A stretch of 57,090 nt of DNA from Holosporaceae bacterium. GTDB taxonomy: Bacteria; Pseudomonadota; Alphaproteobacteria; UBA3830. The position numbers were made by a program, and so were the translations under genes. Position 1 is the first letter of the stretch; the number at the start of each line of letters is the position of its first letter. The notes under the pieces were generated by a model. That model ran no database searches, was not told the origin of the DNA, and saw nothing but the letters and a program-made list of their open reading frames with translations. Shown here in pieces: positions 17,297 to 25,752 of this stretch. The stretch lies in NCBI GenBank assembly GCA_031257475.1, contig JAIROP010000036.1, positions 1-57,090 of the forward strand, written 5' to 3'.

Positions 17297-18541
17297 TTAG
17301 GCTAGCACGCCAAAGTAGCCGGCTTTTCCTTTTTCTCCACTAGGACATCCCGCTCCGATATCCTTTTCCTTGCGCAGCTCACGCACGACTTCCTCAAGTT
17401 TTTGGGCAAATTTGACCAGTACCGTCTCGTCAACTCTGTCGGTAAAACTCAGGCGTATCGTGCAAACAGGGAGTAGACCGTCGGGATCGATGGCTTCTAG
17501 CACATTTGACTTCCCCTGTCCCAAGCATGAGCATCCCGCGGAAAAGGAATAATCCTTTATCCTTTCCAGGAGATCCTTCAACAGAACTCCACCGATGGAC
17601 ACCGATACCACGTGAGACGGTGATGAGGAATTAATGTACACATCCTTAATTTTCAACAGCGCTGACACCAATGCATTATAATTTTTCTCTATTTTTGTTT
17701 TATCAAATTGAAAATGCTCCACCGCAACGGCAAGCGCTGCTATTAGTGCTGTTGGTTTAGTTCCGGGGAACAGTCTTTCGCCAGACCCGAACAATATCGG
17801 TTGTAGTTTGCTGACATCCCTGGCATACAGGGCAGCTACGCCTGTTGGAGTACCAATTTTATGACCGGAAATAGTAAGTAAATCCACATTCAATTCATCG
17901 ACGTTGATATCATATCTACAAAATGCCTGGGCAGCGTCAGAATGGAATGGAATTCCGCGTTTTTTGGCTATCTCTCCGATGGCTTTCACATTCTGCAGAG
18001 TTCCAATTTCACTGTTAAACATTTGAATTGTTATTAGCTGGGTGTTCTTTTGAATACCCTTGTATAATTTGTCGATGTCCACGCGCCCTAAACGATCAAC
18101 GTCCAGATATGTTACCGTGTATCCCTGACTTTCTAGATGTTTACATACATTGGTAACAGATTTATGCTCTATTTTGGAGGTTATAATGTGACACCCTGGG
18201 TTTGCATAGGCTATTCCAAGGATGGCTATGTTGTTCGCCATGGTCGCGCTGCTGGTAAAGAAAATTTGGTCCGGCCGAGCGTTGATTTTTTTCGAAATTA
18301 TGGCGGCAGATTCGTTCTCAATCGCTGCAAGAGCTTTGGCATGTGGATTTATGCCAGAAGAATTTCCATCCCTACGACAGACATCATTGAATTTGGAGAG
18401 TGCGGCCTCATTGATTGGAGACGATGCCGCGCTATCTAAAAATGTAACAGGATCCCCCAACTTCTCCGGAGTGCTTGTGGTACAGGAAGTTAACAGTAAA
18501 CCAACCGCTGCAAAACTTATACAAATTCTGATCTTTTCCAT
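17297..18541 (-). CDS. Cysteine desulfurase-like PLP enzyme with a lipoprotein signal peptide
   Basis: 414 residues. The body is an aminotransferase class V enzyme of the NifS/IscS kind. It has the start motif FLDSAASSPI, the IEHKSV histidine block, NSEIGT, FHSDAAQAF, the PLP lysine in SGHKIGTPTG, and a Cys-containing loop SAGCSCLGQGKSNVL in place of the persulfide cysteine loop. The first 20 residues are a bacterial lipoprotein signal ending in the lipobox LTSC, followed by a Ser/Thr/Pro linker. Known cysteine desulfurases are cytoplasmic, so an exported form is odd. GGAG is 8 bases before the ATG. A TTG at the KLGD segment could give a cytoplasmic form, but its ribosome site is badly spaced. 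Confidence 0.8.
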   Translation of the reverse strand: MEKIRICISFAAVGLLLTSCTTSTPEKLGDPVTFLDSAASSPINEAALSKFNDVCRRDGNSSGINPHAKALAAIENESAAIISKKINARPDQIFFTSSATMANNIAILGIAYANPGCHIITSKIEHKSVTNVCKHLESQGYTVTYLDVDRLGRVDIDKLYKGIQKNTQLITIQMFNSEIGTLQNVKAIGEIAKKRGIPFHSDAAQAFCRYDINVDELNVDLLTISGHKIGTPTGVAALYARDVSKLQPILFGSGERLFPGTKPTALIAALAVAVEHFQFDKTKIEKNYNALVSALLKIKDVYINSSSPSHVVSVSIGGVLLKDLLERIKDYSFSAGCSCLGQGKSNVLEAIDPDGLLPVCTIRLSFTDRVDETVLVKFAQKLEEVVRELRKEKDIGAGCPSGEKGKAGYFGVLA

Positions 18542-18669
18542 GATTCCACTCCGTATTCTATCAACGCAAAATGATCCCTTGAAAATAACAAATTTATTAG
18601 AATTTGCAATTACAATTCTGCAGATCCAACGATAGCAATTGTATCGATTTATAATTTAAATTAGAATGA

Positions 18670-18683
18670 CCGTGGTTTCACGG
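18670..18683 (+). promoter_or_regulatory. Hairpin abutting the ribosome site of the SlyB-like gene
   Basis: CCGTG (18670-18674), loop GTTT, CACGG (18679-18683). The last two G of the stem are the first two of the GGAGG ribosome site (18682-18686). A TATAAT at 18650-18655 suggests a transcript starting just upstream, so the hairpin could sit at the mRNA 5' end and affect translation or stability. Confidence 0.4.
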
Positions 18684-18693
18684 AGGTGTGTAC

Positions 18694-19170
18694 ATGAAAA
18701 AAGTTGGGATTTGTGCAATTTTGTGTGGAGGTTTTTTGCTTCTGCTGGGAGGGTGTGCAAGAAATATTTCGTCATCGGCCTATGACGCCCAGACGCTTGG
18801 GGCAGCGTCTGCAACTTACCCGTGCGTTGTGATTAAGGTGCGCAAGGTGAAGGTGGAGGAGGGAGAACGACTGGAGGATAATAAAACCGGCGGCATCATG
18901 GGAGCCATAGCCGGCGGAGCTCTTGGAAACGCCATGGGTGGCGGCCGCGGCCGGGTGGTCACCACAGCAGCAGGAGCACTTGCTGGGGCGGCTGCCGGTG
19001 CCTATGCTGAAAAAACACTCAAGTCTCAAGAGGCTTTTGAATACGTCGTGGAGCTACAATCTGGCGGTTTACGGACTGTCGTTCAAGGGACAGATGTAAG
19101 TTTAGCTCCGGGGCAGGCAGCTCTTCTGGTAATCGATCCAAACGGACGCTCGAGATTAATTCCACGCTAA
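18694..19170 (+). CDS. SlyB-like outer-membrane lipoprotein (glycine-zipper 2TM domain)
   Basis: 158 residues. A lipoprotein signal ends in LLGGC, with a lipid-anchored cysteine about residue 21. The middle holds a glycine-zipper stretch (GGIMGAIAGGALGNAMGGG, then AAGALAGAAAGAYAEK) typical of SlyB/17-kDa surface antigen proteins. The C-terminus (VVELQSGGLRTVVQGTDVSLAPGQAALLV) matches the family's small beta domain. It probably stabilises the outer membrane. The ATG at 18694 is chosen over a GTG at 18688 because GGAGG is 7 bases upstream. TsaC starts one base after its stop. Confidence 0.88.
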   Translation: MKKVGICAILCGGFLLLLGGCARNISSSAYDAQTLGAASATYPCVVIKVRKVKVEEGERLEDNKTGGIMGAIAGGALGNAMGGGRGRVVTTAAGALAGAAAGAYAEKTLKSQEAFEYVVELQSGGLRTVVQGTDVSLAPGQAALLVIDPNGRSRLIPR

Positions 19171-19171
19171 T

Positions 19172-19822
19172 ATGCCTGAGTTTATCCCATCAACCGAAGA
19201 TGGCATAAGGTATGCTGCCGAAGCGCTTATCCGTGGTTTCGTTGTGGCATTTCCAACCGAGACTGTCTATGGTCTTGGGGGAAATGCCTATGATGATGGA
19301 GCAGTATCCCGGCTGTTTTTTTGCAAGGGACGGCCGAAAGCCAAGCCTCTGAGTGTCTGCTATCCCAGTTTTGACAAGGTTACCGGTGATGCCGAGGTGG
19401 ATGACAGGGCGAGGATATTCGCCGAGAAATTTATGCCCGGTCCAGTCACGCTCGTTTTGAGAAAAAAGAATGGAACAAGATTGTCGTGCCTAGGTCTGGC
19501 GGGGCAGGAAACGGTGGGAATTAGAGTGCCTGCGGATTCGACGGCTCAGAAGCTTCTGTCTATGCTCCCATTCCCGCTGGCAGTGCCCAGTGCAAACATG
19601 TCTGGCGGAGCCAGTCCATCCAGGGCACAGCAGGTTTTTGAAAATTTTAAGCAAAACCGTGAACTAATCATTCTGGACGGAGGAACCTGTAAGATTGGAA
19701 TCCCATCCACCGTCATTGATCTGGTTGAGGGAAAAATACTTCGGCATGGCGCCGTTGCCGCGCCGGCCATAGAAGAGCTCCTTCGGAAATTAGCTTATAG
19801 ACTGCTTACAAACAGCCCCTAG
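19172..19822 (+). CDS. tsaC: L-threonylcarbamoyladenylate synthase TsaC/Sua5
   Basis: 216 residues. Makes threonylcarbamoyl-AMP from threonine, bicarbonate and ATP, the first step of t6A37 tRNA modification. The YrdC fold signatures are present: GGFVVAFPTETVYGLGG-like block (RGFVVAFPTETVYGLG), KGRPKAKPLSV, FMPGPVTLVL, VGIRVPA, PSANMSGGASPS and IPSTVIDL. There is no C-terminal Sua5 domain. The last residues (about YRLLTNSP) lie in DNA that resembles a terminal inverted repeat of a local miniature element, so the tail may be acquired. TsaE is encoded at 28749-29144. Confidence 0.93.
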   Translation: MPEFIPSTEDGIRYAAEALIRGFVVAFPTETVYGLGGNAYDDGAVSRLFFCKGRPKAKPLSVCYPSFDKVTGDAEVDDRARIFAEKFMPGPVTLVLRKKNGTRLSCLGLAGQETVGIRVPADSTAQKLLSMLPFPLAVPSANMSGGASPSRAQQVFENFKQNRELIILDGGTCKIGIPSTVIDLVEGKILRHGAVAAPAIEELLRKLAYRLLTNSP

Positions 19823-20002
19823 TTCACTATTCCAGCTCCCCTCGCCCAGATGAAAATAAAGAAGAGAACACAGGACTGGATAGAGTCAACACGACCTCAA
19901 TCGCTACGATTCCGCTGACCGGATGGAGAATAGGCTCCTTTCGAAACCATCGTCCTTCCGGTAATTTTTGCGTCACTCCGGTGCTCGGATCTCGGATCCT
20001 CA
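19797..20002. repeat. Degraded copy of the local inverted-repeat miniature element
   Basis: Bases 19931-20002 match the reverse complement of the element at 42072-42217 over about 65 bases, sharing CTTTCGAAACC, CCTTCCGGTAATTTTTGCGTC and CTCCGGTGCTCGGATC, with a 7-base internal duplication (TCGGATC). Bases 19797-19816 (AGACTGCTTACAAACAGCC) resemble the ends of the element at 46419-46648. The segment between them shows nothing else. It fills the gap between tsaC and the converging glycosyltransferase. Confidence 0.6.
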
Positions 20003-20049
20003 TGGCAGATTATCATGATCAGAAAGCCGTTGGCAAGACTCCGCAATGA

Positions 20050-21294
20050 TCAGTTTTTTAGGGCATGGAGGCGTGCCATTATCTGCTCAACCATTCTATC
20101 AAAGGAAAACATTGAGGCTCTTTGGAGCCCACTTTCTCTCATTTGCGCAGCCAGAGCACTGTCTGAGAGAATCTGCCTGATGGCACCGGAAGTTTCTGCA
20201 TCACTAAACCCTGATACGTACATAACCGCGTCTCCACACACCTCGGAAAGAGATGAATTATTTGCTGTAATTACAGGAACATTGCGTTTCATCGCCTCCA
20301 ACGGAGTGAGGCCAAAGCCCTCATAGAGACTTGGGAAGAGGAACAAGGCAGCGCCTCTGTAGATGGAATCCAGATCCTCATCTGCTATGTAACCGGTGAT
20401 TATTATTCTGCTGCAATGTTTCTCGAATAATCCACCGGTCATGCCAATATAGTCTGATTTGGAAAGTTTTTTCCCTCCGATGACGAGATTGGTCTTTTCA
20501 TCTTTATAGTCTTCAATATATTTAACAAAACTCCTTATAACGTGGGCAAAATTCTTGCGCGGATTGGATTCTGAAAGTGTGAATACATATTGGCCATCTG
20601 GAATACCATACTTGATACGTTGGTCTGAGATAGCGCAATTCCTCGTAGTATCCACCAGGCTATCTGATCCAGGATAGGCAACTGCGGTCTTTTCATAAGG
20701 AAAATCAGGGCGATAGGTTAGGAAGTCTCGCCGAGCCGAATTGGAAACAAAAAATACGAAATCAGCAGACAATTTTTTTATGTAATCAGGGAAATTTTTC
20801 GATAATGTCTTGTATGGCCCTGCAAAATGCGGGAATTGCAATGGAATTACATCGTGGCAGATGCAGGCTGTTTTAATTCCAGAATCGTATACCAGTGGGG
20901 AAATTGGGGGATAGGGCGAGAAATACACATCAAATTGCCGCAGCGTATCATTGTAGAAGTGCGGCATTATCCTACGTAGTAGTGCGTAGCATGTTTTGTG
21001 AACAATGGTACGATATTTTGTAGTTTTTAACAGCAACGGCATGTGAACGATGGGAATTTCCGGATATCCTATGTGTTGTAGATATTTTTCTGGCTCCCCC
21101 TTATTGTTGGTCATGAGAAGATGGATATCCACGTCGTTACGACGGCAGAGTCTTCGAAACACTTCGTCACTTACCCTGAAAATTCCAGTTTGTTTCTGAA
21201 TGAATGCCTTGGCAAGCTGTTGCCCATCGAACAAAATTCTAAGTTTTCCATGGATTTGAGGCAACTCTACGCCTTTCTGGATTTTTTTTTGCAT
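20050..21294 (-). CDS. Glycosyltransferase family 4 (GT-B)
   Basis: 414 residues with a GT-B fold. The C-terminal domain has the nucleotide-sugar site: FTLSESNPRKNFAHVI, VIGGKKLSKSDY, and FLFPSLYEGFGLTPLEAMK with the E-x7-E pair, then VPVITANNSSLSEVCGDAV. The N-terminal acceptor domain is less conserved. The close resemblance of the C-terminal part to mannosyl- or rhamnosyltransferases of the GT4 family suggests transfer of an activated hexose onto a lipid or polysaccharide; donor and acceptor are unknown. It overlaps the upstream nucleotidyltransferase gene by 28 bases and ends the sugar operon. Confidence 0.85.
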   Translation of the reverse strand: MQKKIQKGVELPQIHGKLRILFDGQQLAKAFIQKQTGIFRVSDEVFRRLCRRNDVDIHLLMTNNKGEPEKYLQHIGYPEIPIVHMPLLLKTTKYRTIVHKTCYALLRRIMPHFYNDTLRQFDVYFSPYPPISPLVYDSGIKTACICHDVIPLQFPHFAGPYKTLSKNFPDYIKKLSADFVFFVSNSARRDFLTYRPDFPYEKTAVAYPGSDSLVDTTRNCAISDQRIKYGIPDGQYVFTLSESNPRKNFAHVIRSFVKYIEDYKDEKTNLVIGGKKLSKSDYIGMTGGLFEKHCSRIIITGYIADEDLDSIYRGAALFLFPSLYEGFGLTPLEAMKRNVPVITANNSSLSEVCGDAVMYVSGFSDAETSGAIRQILSDSALAAQMRESGLQRASMFSFDRMVEQIMARLHALKN

Positions 21295-21737
21295 CTATCA
21301 AGATAGCCACTCAATATCAATGAGGATGAATTGGGCTTTGGATTTCCAGAAATTGCAAATCCAACATTGTACCGTATCTCTATGCCAAGCTCCTCGCATA
21401 TGGCAACCTCCGGAATATTGCTTGCGTTTCTGTCACCTCCCTTTGCAAATACAAGGATGTCATTGGGATATTTGAAGCGGGCGCGCCTAAGTCCGTCGCA
21501 GGCAGTGCCATCAGAATCGTCGAACGCCATTACATCTATCACGCCTTTGATGTTTCCCACGATCACACTTCTGCTATTGAAATTCATAAAATTATGTCCC
21601 TTTTTGCGGCAGAGCCAGGCATCCGAGTTAACCAGAGCAATTACGCCGTCGGACTTTGCCCAGCTTTCCTTTATGTTCTCTATGTGTCCCTCGTGTATCG
21701 GATCAAAGCCGCCACTGACTATGTAATACTTACTCAT
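21267..21737 (-). CDS. HxGH nucleotidyltransferase (cytidylyltransferase-like)
   Basis: 156 residues, a single-domain enzyme of the HIGH-motif nucleotidyltransferase superfamily. The N-terminal GGFDPIHEGHIENI contains the HxGH motif. Relatives include HldE C-terminal domain/RfaE2 (ADP-heptose) and glycerol-3-phosphate cytidylyltransferase. It lacks a clear copy of the usual late ISST motif; SSSLIL near residue 138 may stand in. It overlaps the gene before it by 8 bases and the glycosyltransferase after it by 28, so the three are co-translated. It may activate the sugar phosphate made by the upstream enzyme; substrate unknown. Confidence 0.75.
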   Translation of the reverse strand: MSKYYIVSGGFDPIHEGHIENIKESWAKSDGVIALVNSDAWLCRKKGHNFMNFNSRSVIVGNIKGVIDVMAFDDSDGTACDGLRRARFKYPNDILVFAKGGDRNASNIPEVAICEELGIEIRYNVGFAISGNPKPNSSSLILSGYLDRCKKKSRKA

Positions 21738-22896
21738 ATTTTTCCCTCAGAATTCTAAGGACATCTTCCGAACCACAGACAGGTACAACCTCTGCGTTTC
21801 CAAGAGCCAACAACCTTTGAGCAATGGAATAGTCATTGCCACCATTTTCTGTACGATCGCCGAAAAAAACTATCTTCTCACGCTTATATATGGCACGCAG
21901 CCGATTTGCAACCTGATCTTTTCCAGATCCATAGGGGACGATGTCTATGCTAATTTCCCCACCAAGGGAAATGTCGTATTTCGGATAGGCTGCGGATAAT
22001 TCTCTGGCTATCTCTTCGCGCTCGCCGTTTTTTTTGTCCCATTTGTTATATCTCACCCGCTCCTCATGGGAACAATTTCGTCCAAGTACGCTGAAATTAA
22101 CCATGCCGCATCTTTTTTCCAGGTAATTTGGATACAACTCGAATGGATATTTTGTAACTCTGCGATAGTATTCCAATTTTTCCAGCAGCGATTCTTCGGG
22201 AACAAACTCATTTTTATAGATTAGTTTGCCTTTTTCATAAAATTCATTCCCCATGGAAGCATAAATTCCAGTAATTTTTTCAACAATGTTTGCCGGCAGT
22301 TGCTCAAGTATTTTGCCATAGTCAGACCCGGAGACTATATAAAACAGTTTGTTAGCTATGAATTTTTCGAAATAAACAGCAAAATTTTTGGTCATTGGAA
22401 GACGTGCTGGGGTCAGAGTTCCGTCCATATCTGCCAAAAATACGGTCGATTGGTTGACGCTACTTCTTTTTTCTCCGCACCTCCCATAGACGTCTTCGTA
22501 TCTAACAATATCTTCCTCGTTCAAAATCTCTCCCCATTGAATTTCCTCTACAATCAAAAGAATATTCCCGACATTTCTCAATCGATGGGTTGCCTGAACA
22601 GGAATCATGACTGTCTCATGAGCTTGTAGAATCAGTAGACGGCCATCCACGGTTACCTCTGCGGTTCCAGCGACAATTTTCCACTCTTCGGAACGATGCA
22701 TATGGGACTGCAGAGACAGGCTAGCGCCGCAATTTACAACGATGGTCTTATTTACAAAGCCTTCACCAACGTTATCGATCCGCCAGTGCCCCCAGGGCCT
22801 CTGACCAATTTCCCCAACTTTGTAAGCCACAAAAATACTCCAGTCGCCGACAGAACGTTGGAAGATATATAGTGTTTCCTCTGGAAACTCAATCAT
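21730..22896 (-). CDS. Fusion: type II mannose-6-phosphate isomerase cupin + eukaryotic-type phosphomannomutase (HAD)
   Basis: 388 residues from the ATG at 22896. Residues 30-139 are a mannose-6-phosphate isomerase type II cupin: RPWGHW, LSLQSHMHRSEEW metal-site histidines, IPVQATHRLRN, and EEDIVRYEDVYGR. Residues 150-388 are a HAD-fold phosphomannomutase of the PMM1/PMM2 kind. This part has the nucleophile motif DMDGTLTPAR at 156-165, IVSGSDYGKI, NFSVLGRNCSHEERVRYN, and FFGDRTENGGNDYSI. Together they would convert fructose-6-phosphate to mannose-6-phosphate and then to mannose-1-phosphate. A longer frame to 23025 would overlap the divergent trcR start and is rejected. It heads a three-gene minus-strand operon. 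Confidence 0.87.
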   Translation of the reverse strand: MIEFPEETLYIFQRSVGDWSIFVAYKVGEIGQRPWGHWRIDNVGEGFVNKTIVVNCGASLSLQSHMHRSEEWKIVAGTAEVTVDGRLLILQAHETVMIPVQATHRLRNVGNILLIVEEIQWGEILNEEDIVRYEDVYGRCGEKRSSVNQSTVFLADMDGTLTPARLPMTKNFAVYFEKFIANKLFYIVSGSDYGKILEQLPANIVEKITGIYASMGNEFYEKGKLIYKNEFVPEESLLEKLEYYRRVTKYPFELYPNYLEKRCGMVNFSVLGRNCSHEERVRYNKWDKKNGEREEIARELSAAYPKYDISLGGEISIDIVPYGSGKDQVANRLRAIYKREKIVFFGDRTENGGNDYSIAQRLLALGNAEVVPVCGSEDVLRILREKYE

Positions 22897-22953
22897 TGAG
22901 ATTTGTTGGTGGACAGTATAGAATCCTGCAGAAATATTTTTGGAGAGTGTACC

Positions 22954-23508
22954 ATGGTGCATCCAATTATGCCGCAGGGGACGGCAATTTGGTTGGTGGA
23001 GAATACGGCTTTGACCTTCGAGCAAATCGCAAAATTTTGTGGATTACATCCGCTGGAGGTACAAGCTCTAGCCGATGAGCAGGTCATGGTAGGCATGGTC
23101 GGCGTGGATCCCATACAACTAGGACAGCTGACTCAGGAGGAAATTGATCGCTGCTCCCAGGATCCGAATGCTGAACTTGCTTTGGCTCCGCAGAAATTTA
23201 CCGCAGCAAGAAGCAAAAAACCTGGAAAAAAGTACATTCCTCTCCTGAAAAGGCGGGATCGACCAGACGCCATAGCTTGGTTAGTCAAGTTTTATCCGGA
23301 TATGTCTGACGCTGGTATTTGCTCTCTGCTATCCACCACCAAGGCAACAGTTATTTCAATTCGCAATAGAACCCATTCTCGAATTAATGAATTAAGGCCA
23401 AAGGATCCTGTGCTGCTTGGTTTTTGTTCCCAGACAGAATTAGATATGGCTATTTCAGCCATAGGTTCCACAAAAGCCAGGTGTTCTGAGGGTAGAGCTG
23501 ATCTGTAA
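22954..23508 (+). CDS. trcR: Cell-cycle transcriptional regulator TrcR (DUF1013)
   Basis: 184 residues, an alphaproteobacterial-specific family. The near-invariant opening is present: [20 protein letters not shown], then [17 protein letters not shown] and [17 protein letters not shown]. The C-terminal half has [23 protein letters not shown], a helix-turn-helix-like segment, and [16 protein letters not shown]. The ATG at 22954 is preferred over 22903 because it gives the family's MxHPxMP start and has GGAG 8 bases upstream. It is divergent from the mannose operon by 57 bases. TrcR-type proteins are implicated in cell-cycle transcription. Confidence 0.92.
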   Translation: MVHPIMPQGTAIWLVENTALTFEQIAKFCGLHPLEVQALADEQVMVGMVGVDPIQLGQLTQEEIDRCSQDPNAELALAPQKFTAARSKKPGKKYIPLLKRRDRPDAIAWLVKFYPDMSDAGICSLLSTTKATVISIRNRTHSRINELRPKDPVLLGFCSQTELDMAISAIGSTKARCSEGRADL

Positions 23509-23513
23509 GGGAT

Positions 23514-24071
23514 ATGAGAATGCTTTGCGACAGGCTAATCAAGAAACTGGTCCAGGAGAAGGATATGATTAATCCTTTTGCGGATAAACTAACGCAGAAG
23601 GCTATAATATCCTATGGAGTTTCATCCTACGGATATGATGCTCGCGTAGCCAGCGAGTTTAAGATTTTTACCAATGTTAACAATGCGATTATTGATCCTA
23701 AAAATTTTTCTGAGGGCAGCTTTGTGAATAGGAAGACAGATTGTTGCATAATCCCTCCCAATAGCTTTGCCCTGGCGCGCACCGTGGAATATTTTCGAAT
23801 ACCAAAAGATATATTTGTACTCTGCGTGGGAAAATCAACCTACGCCCGCTGTGGGATCATCGTCAATGTTACTCCGCTGGAACCGGAGTGGGAGGGTCAT
23901 GTCACGCTGGAGTTTTCGAATACCACTCAGCTGCCAGCCAAAATTTATGCAAACGAAGGGGCATGCCAGTTTCTCTTTTTCCAAATAGAGGAGATCTGTG
24001 AAATATCCTACAAAGATCGTGGGGGAAAGTACATGGGACAGCGTGGTGTTACTCTTCCAAGAATAGCCTGA
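23514..24071 (+). CDS. dcd: dCTP deaminase
   Basis: 185 residues. Deaminates dCTP to dUTP for thymidylate synthesis. Signatures are visible: the trimer-forming [11 protein letters not shown], the substrate loop [12 protein letters not shown] with catalytic Ser and Arg, and [17 protein letters not shown] with the catalytic glutamate. The C-terminal [15 protein letters not shown] is the nucleotide-closing tail. It follows trcR by 5 bases; a second ATG at 23520 has better spacing to the AAGG ribosome site and may be the true start. Confidence 0.95.
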   Translation: MRMLCDRLIKKLVQEKDMINPFADKLTQKAIISYGVSSYGYDARVASEFKIFTNVNNAIIDPKNFSEGSFVNRKTDCCIIPPNSFALARTVEYFRIPKDIFVLCVGKSTYARCGIIVNVTPLEPEWEGHVTLEFSNTTQLPAKIYANEGACQFLFFQIEEICEISYKDRGGKYMGQRGVTLPRIA

Positions 24072-24077
24072 TTGTGA

Positions 24078-24686
24078 GTGAATGAAATGTTTGGAATTCT
24101 CATATTTGTCTTTTTAACCTTCTATCTCGTGTATAAACTGAACGAAATTCTCGGTATGCGTGTGGGATGTCATATTAAAAAAGAAAATCTGCGCGATTTT
24201 TCGTCCGAAAGCACAATACAGGAGACGCCTGTCTCGCACATGGATAAGGACGTCGTGCAGGTAAAGAAGATTTATCCCGCTTTCAATGTGGACGATTTTT
24301 TAAAAAAAGCTCAGAAGGCTTTTGAGATAATCTTCGCCTCCTATGCTAAAGGGGATGTCCGAACTTTGAAATCTCTATTGGCCCCAAGAATTTACCATGC
24401 CTTTTCCATGGCCATAGAAGACAGAAAAAAAAGAAAAGAAACAATAGAAGGAATATTGTTGCGCTTTATTTCCAGCAAAATTGAAGAAATCAGTATGACT
24501 GATAATGAAATATTTATAACGGTACGGTTTGAAACGGAGCAAAGTAATGTTCTGCGGTCAGAGAATGGAATTGTTTTGGAAGGCAATTCAGATTTTGTGG
24601 AGAAGCATACGGAAGTTTGGATATTTTCGCGGAAAAAAGGTGCCACAGACGCTCGCTGGTACTTACATGAGATTAAGTCAGAATAA
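24078..24686 (+). CDS. Tim44-like domain inner-membrane protein
   Basis: 202 residues. An N-terminal membrane anchor (MFGILIFVFLTFYLVYKL) is followed by a linker, then a Tim44/MBA1-like domain from about residue 75 (FNVDDFLKKAQKAFEIIFASYAKGDVRTLKSLL). The C-terminus ends in WYLHEIKS, typical of the family. These alphaproteobacterial proteins are the relatives of mitochondrial Tim44 and are thought to act at the inner membrane. It lies 6 bases after dcd, and the amidase gene begins within its 3' end. Confidence 0.85.
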   Translation: MNEMFGILIFVFLTFYLVYKLNEILGMRVGCHIKKENLRDFSSESTIQETPVSHMDKDVVQVKKIYPAFNVDDFLKKAQKAFEIIFASYAKGDVRTLKSLLAPRIYHAFSMAIEDRKKRKETIEGILLRFISSKIEEISMTDNEIFITVRFETEQSNVLRSENGIVLEGNSDFVEKHTEVWIFSRKKGATDARWYLHEIKSE

Positions 24687-25746
24687 GAAGGAGAGGTCAA
24701 AATTTTTCCAGGGAGTAGAAGGAGATTCTACATGGAGATTCATATCGTTTTTGCAGAAAATATCTTATTATGCAACGGTCTTTTTACTGCTGCTTCCGCT
24801 GTGTACAAGTGTGTGGAGCAAAGTGGCCTCCTCCCAGGTGGTAAAAAAAATATCCATCAAGAGAGAAAAAGAAAATCATTACGTTTTGTGCATTGATTTT
24901 GATGAAAAAGTATCTTTTGTTCCCCGTATACATACTCTGCCCTGCGGGCTGAAAATATTGCTGTCCTTCGGCAGCGACGTGGAAATTCCTCCAGCAGCCA
25001 GGGGACACTCAGGTAGCGTCATTCGTGGATTGTTTTTTGAAAAATTTTCTTCTTCATCTCTGATGTTTGTCTGCGCCCTGCGGGAAAATGTCACCTTTAT
25101 TTCCAAAAAATATACAGATCACTCCATAAAAATTGAGTTTCTGGTTAACAAAAAACATACGGTTATCATAGACGCTGGGCACGGAGGGAAGGATCCTGGT
25201 GCCAAAAGCATTATAGGAAGTTATGAAAAAAATGTTACCCTGGTCACGGCCATAGAATTGCGAAACGCACTCCTTCGAAGTGGCAAGTATAGGGTTATTC
25301 TTACCAGGGACAGAGACGAATTCATATCCATGGAAGAGAGAGTAAATAAAATAAATTCTTCCAATGCTGACATACTGATTTCCCTACACACTGACAGTAA
25401 CGACGATAAAAATCTACGCGGTTTATCTATTTACGTACTTCCAAGCCTGGATCAGATTAGGGACAAGTCCGATATTGAGGATATACAGAATTATGAAAAA
25501 ATCCGTGCGCGTTCACTTCGTTTTGCAAAAAATTTGACCCGCTACATTCCCAACTGCTGCAGAATGGGGAATAGATCCTGTCGGGATGGCGATCTTAAAA
25601 TCCTAAAAATAGGTATTCCTGCAGCTCTGGTGGAGCTTGGTTGTTGCTCTAATAAAATTGACAGTGAATTGTTGCATTCTAAAATTTTTAGAGCGAAAAC
25701 AGTAAAAGCTATCCTATATGCCTTGGATAAATTTTTTGAGAGGTGA
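24667..25746 (+). CDS. N-acetylmuramoyl-L-alanine amidase (AmiC/AmiB type)
   Basis: 359 residues from the ATG at 24667. A hydrophobic segment (SYYATVFLLLLPLCTSVWS) exports the protein. An AMIN-like beta domain follows, then the Amidase_3 catalytic domain. Zinc ligands are visible in IDAGHGGKDPG (H), GSYEKN (E) and SLHTDS (H), and the catalytic glutamate in ALVELGCCSN. It cleaves the amide between MurNAc and the stem peptide at division. The frame is open further upstream, but that part overlaps the Tim44-like gene; a start inside the overlap of 20 bases is assumed and has no strong ribosome site. PBP1A follows directly, a common alphaproteobacterial pairing. Confidence 0.88.
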   Translation: MRLSQNKKERSKFFQGVEGDSTWRFISFLQKISYYATVFLLLLPLCTSVWSKVASSQVVKKISIKREKENHYVLCIDFDEKVSFVPRIHTLPCGLKILLSFGSDVEIPPAARGHSGSVIRGLFFEKFSSSSLMFVCALRENVTFISKKYTDHSIKIEFLVNKKHTVIIDAGHGGKDPGAKSIIGSYEKNVTLVTAIELRNALLRSGKYRVILTRDRDEFISMEERVNKINSSNADILISLHTDSNDDKNLRGLSIYVLPSLDQIRDKSDIEDIQNYEKIRARSLRFAKNLTRYIPNCCRMGNRSCRDGDLKILKIGIPAALVELGCCSNKIDSELLHSKIFRAKTVKAILYALDKFFER

Positions 25747-25752
25747 TAAAAC

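Noticed and set aside
22897-23025. Upstream extension of the PMI-PMM fusion by 43 residues
   Set aside because: It would overlap the start of divergent trcR and adds nothing conserved; the cupin begins after the ATG at 22896.
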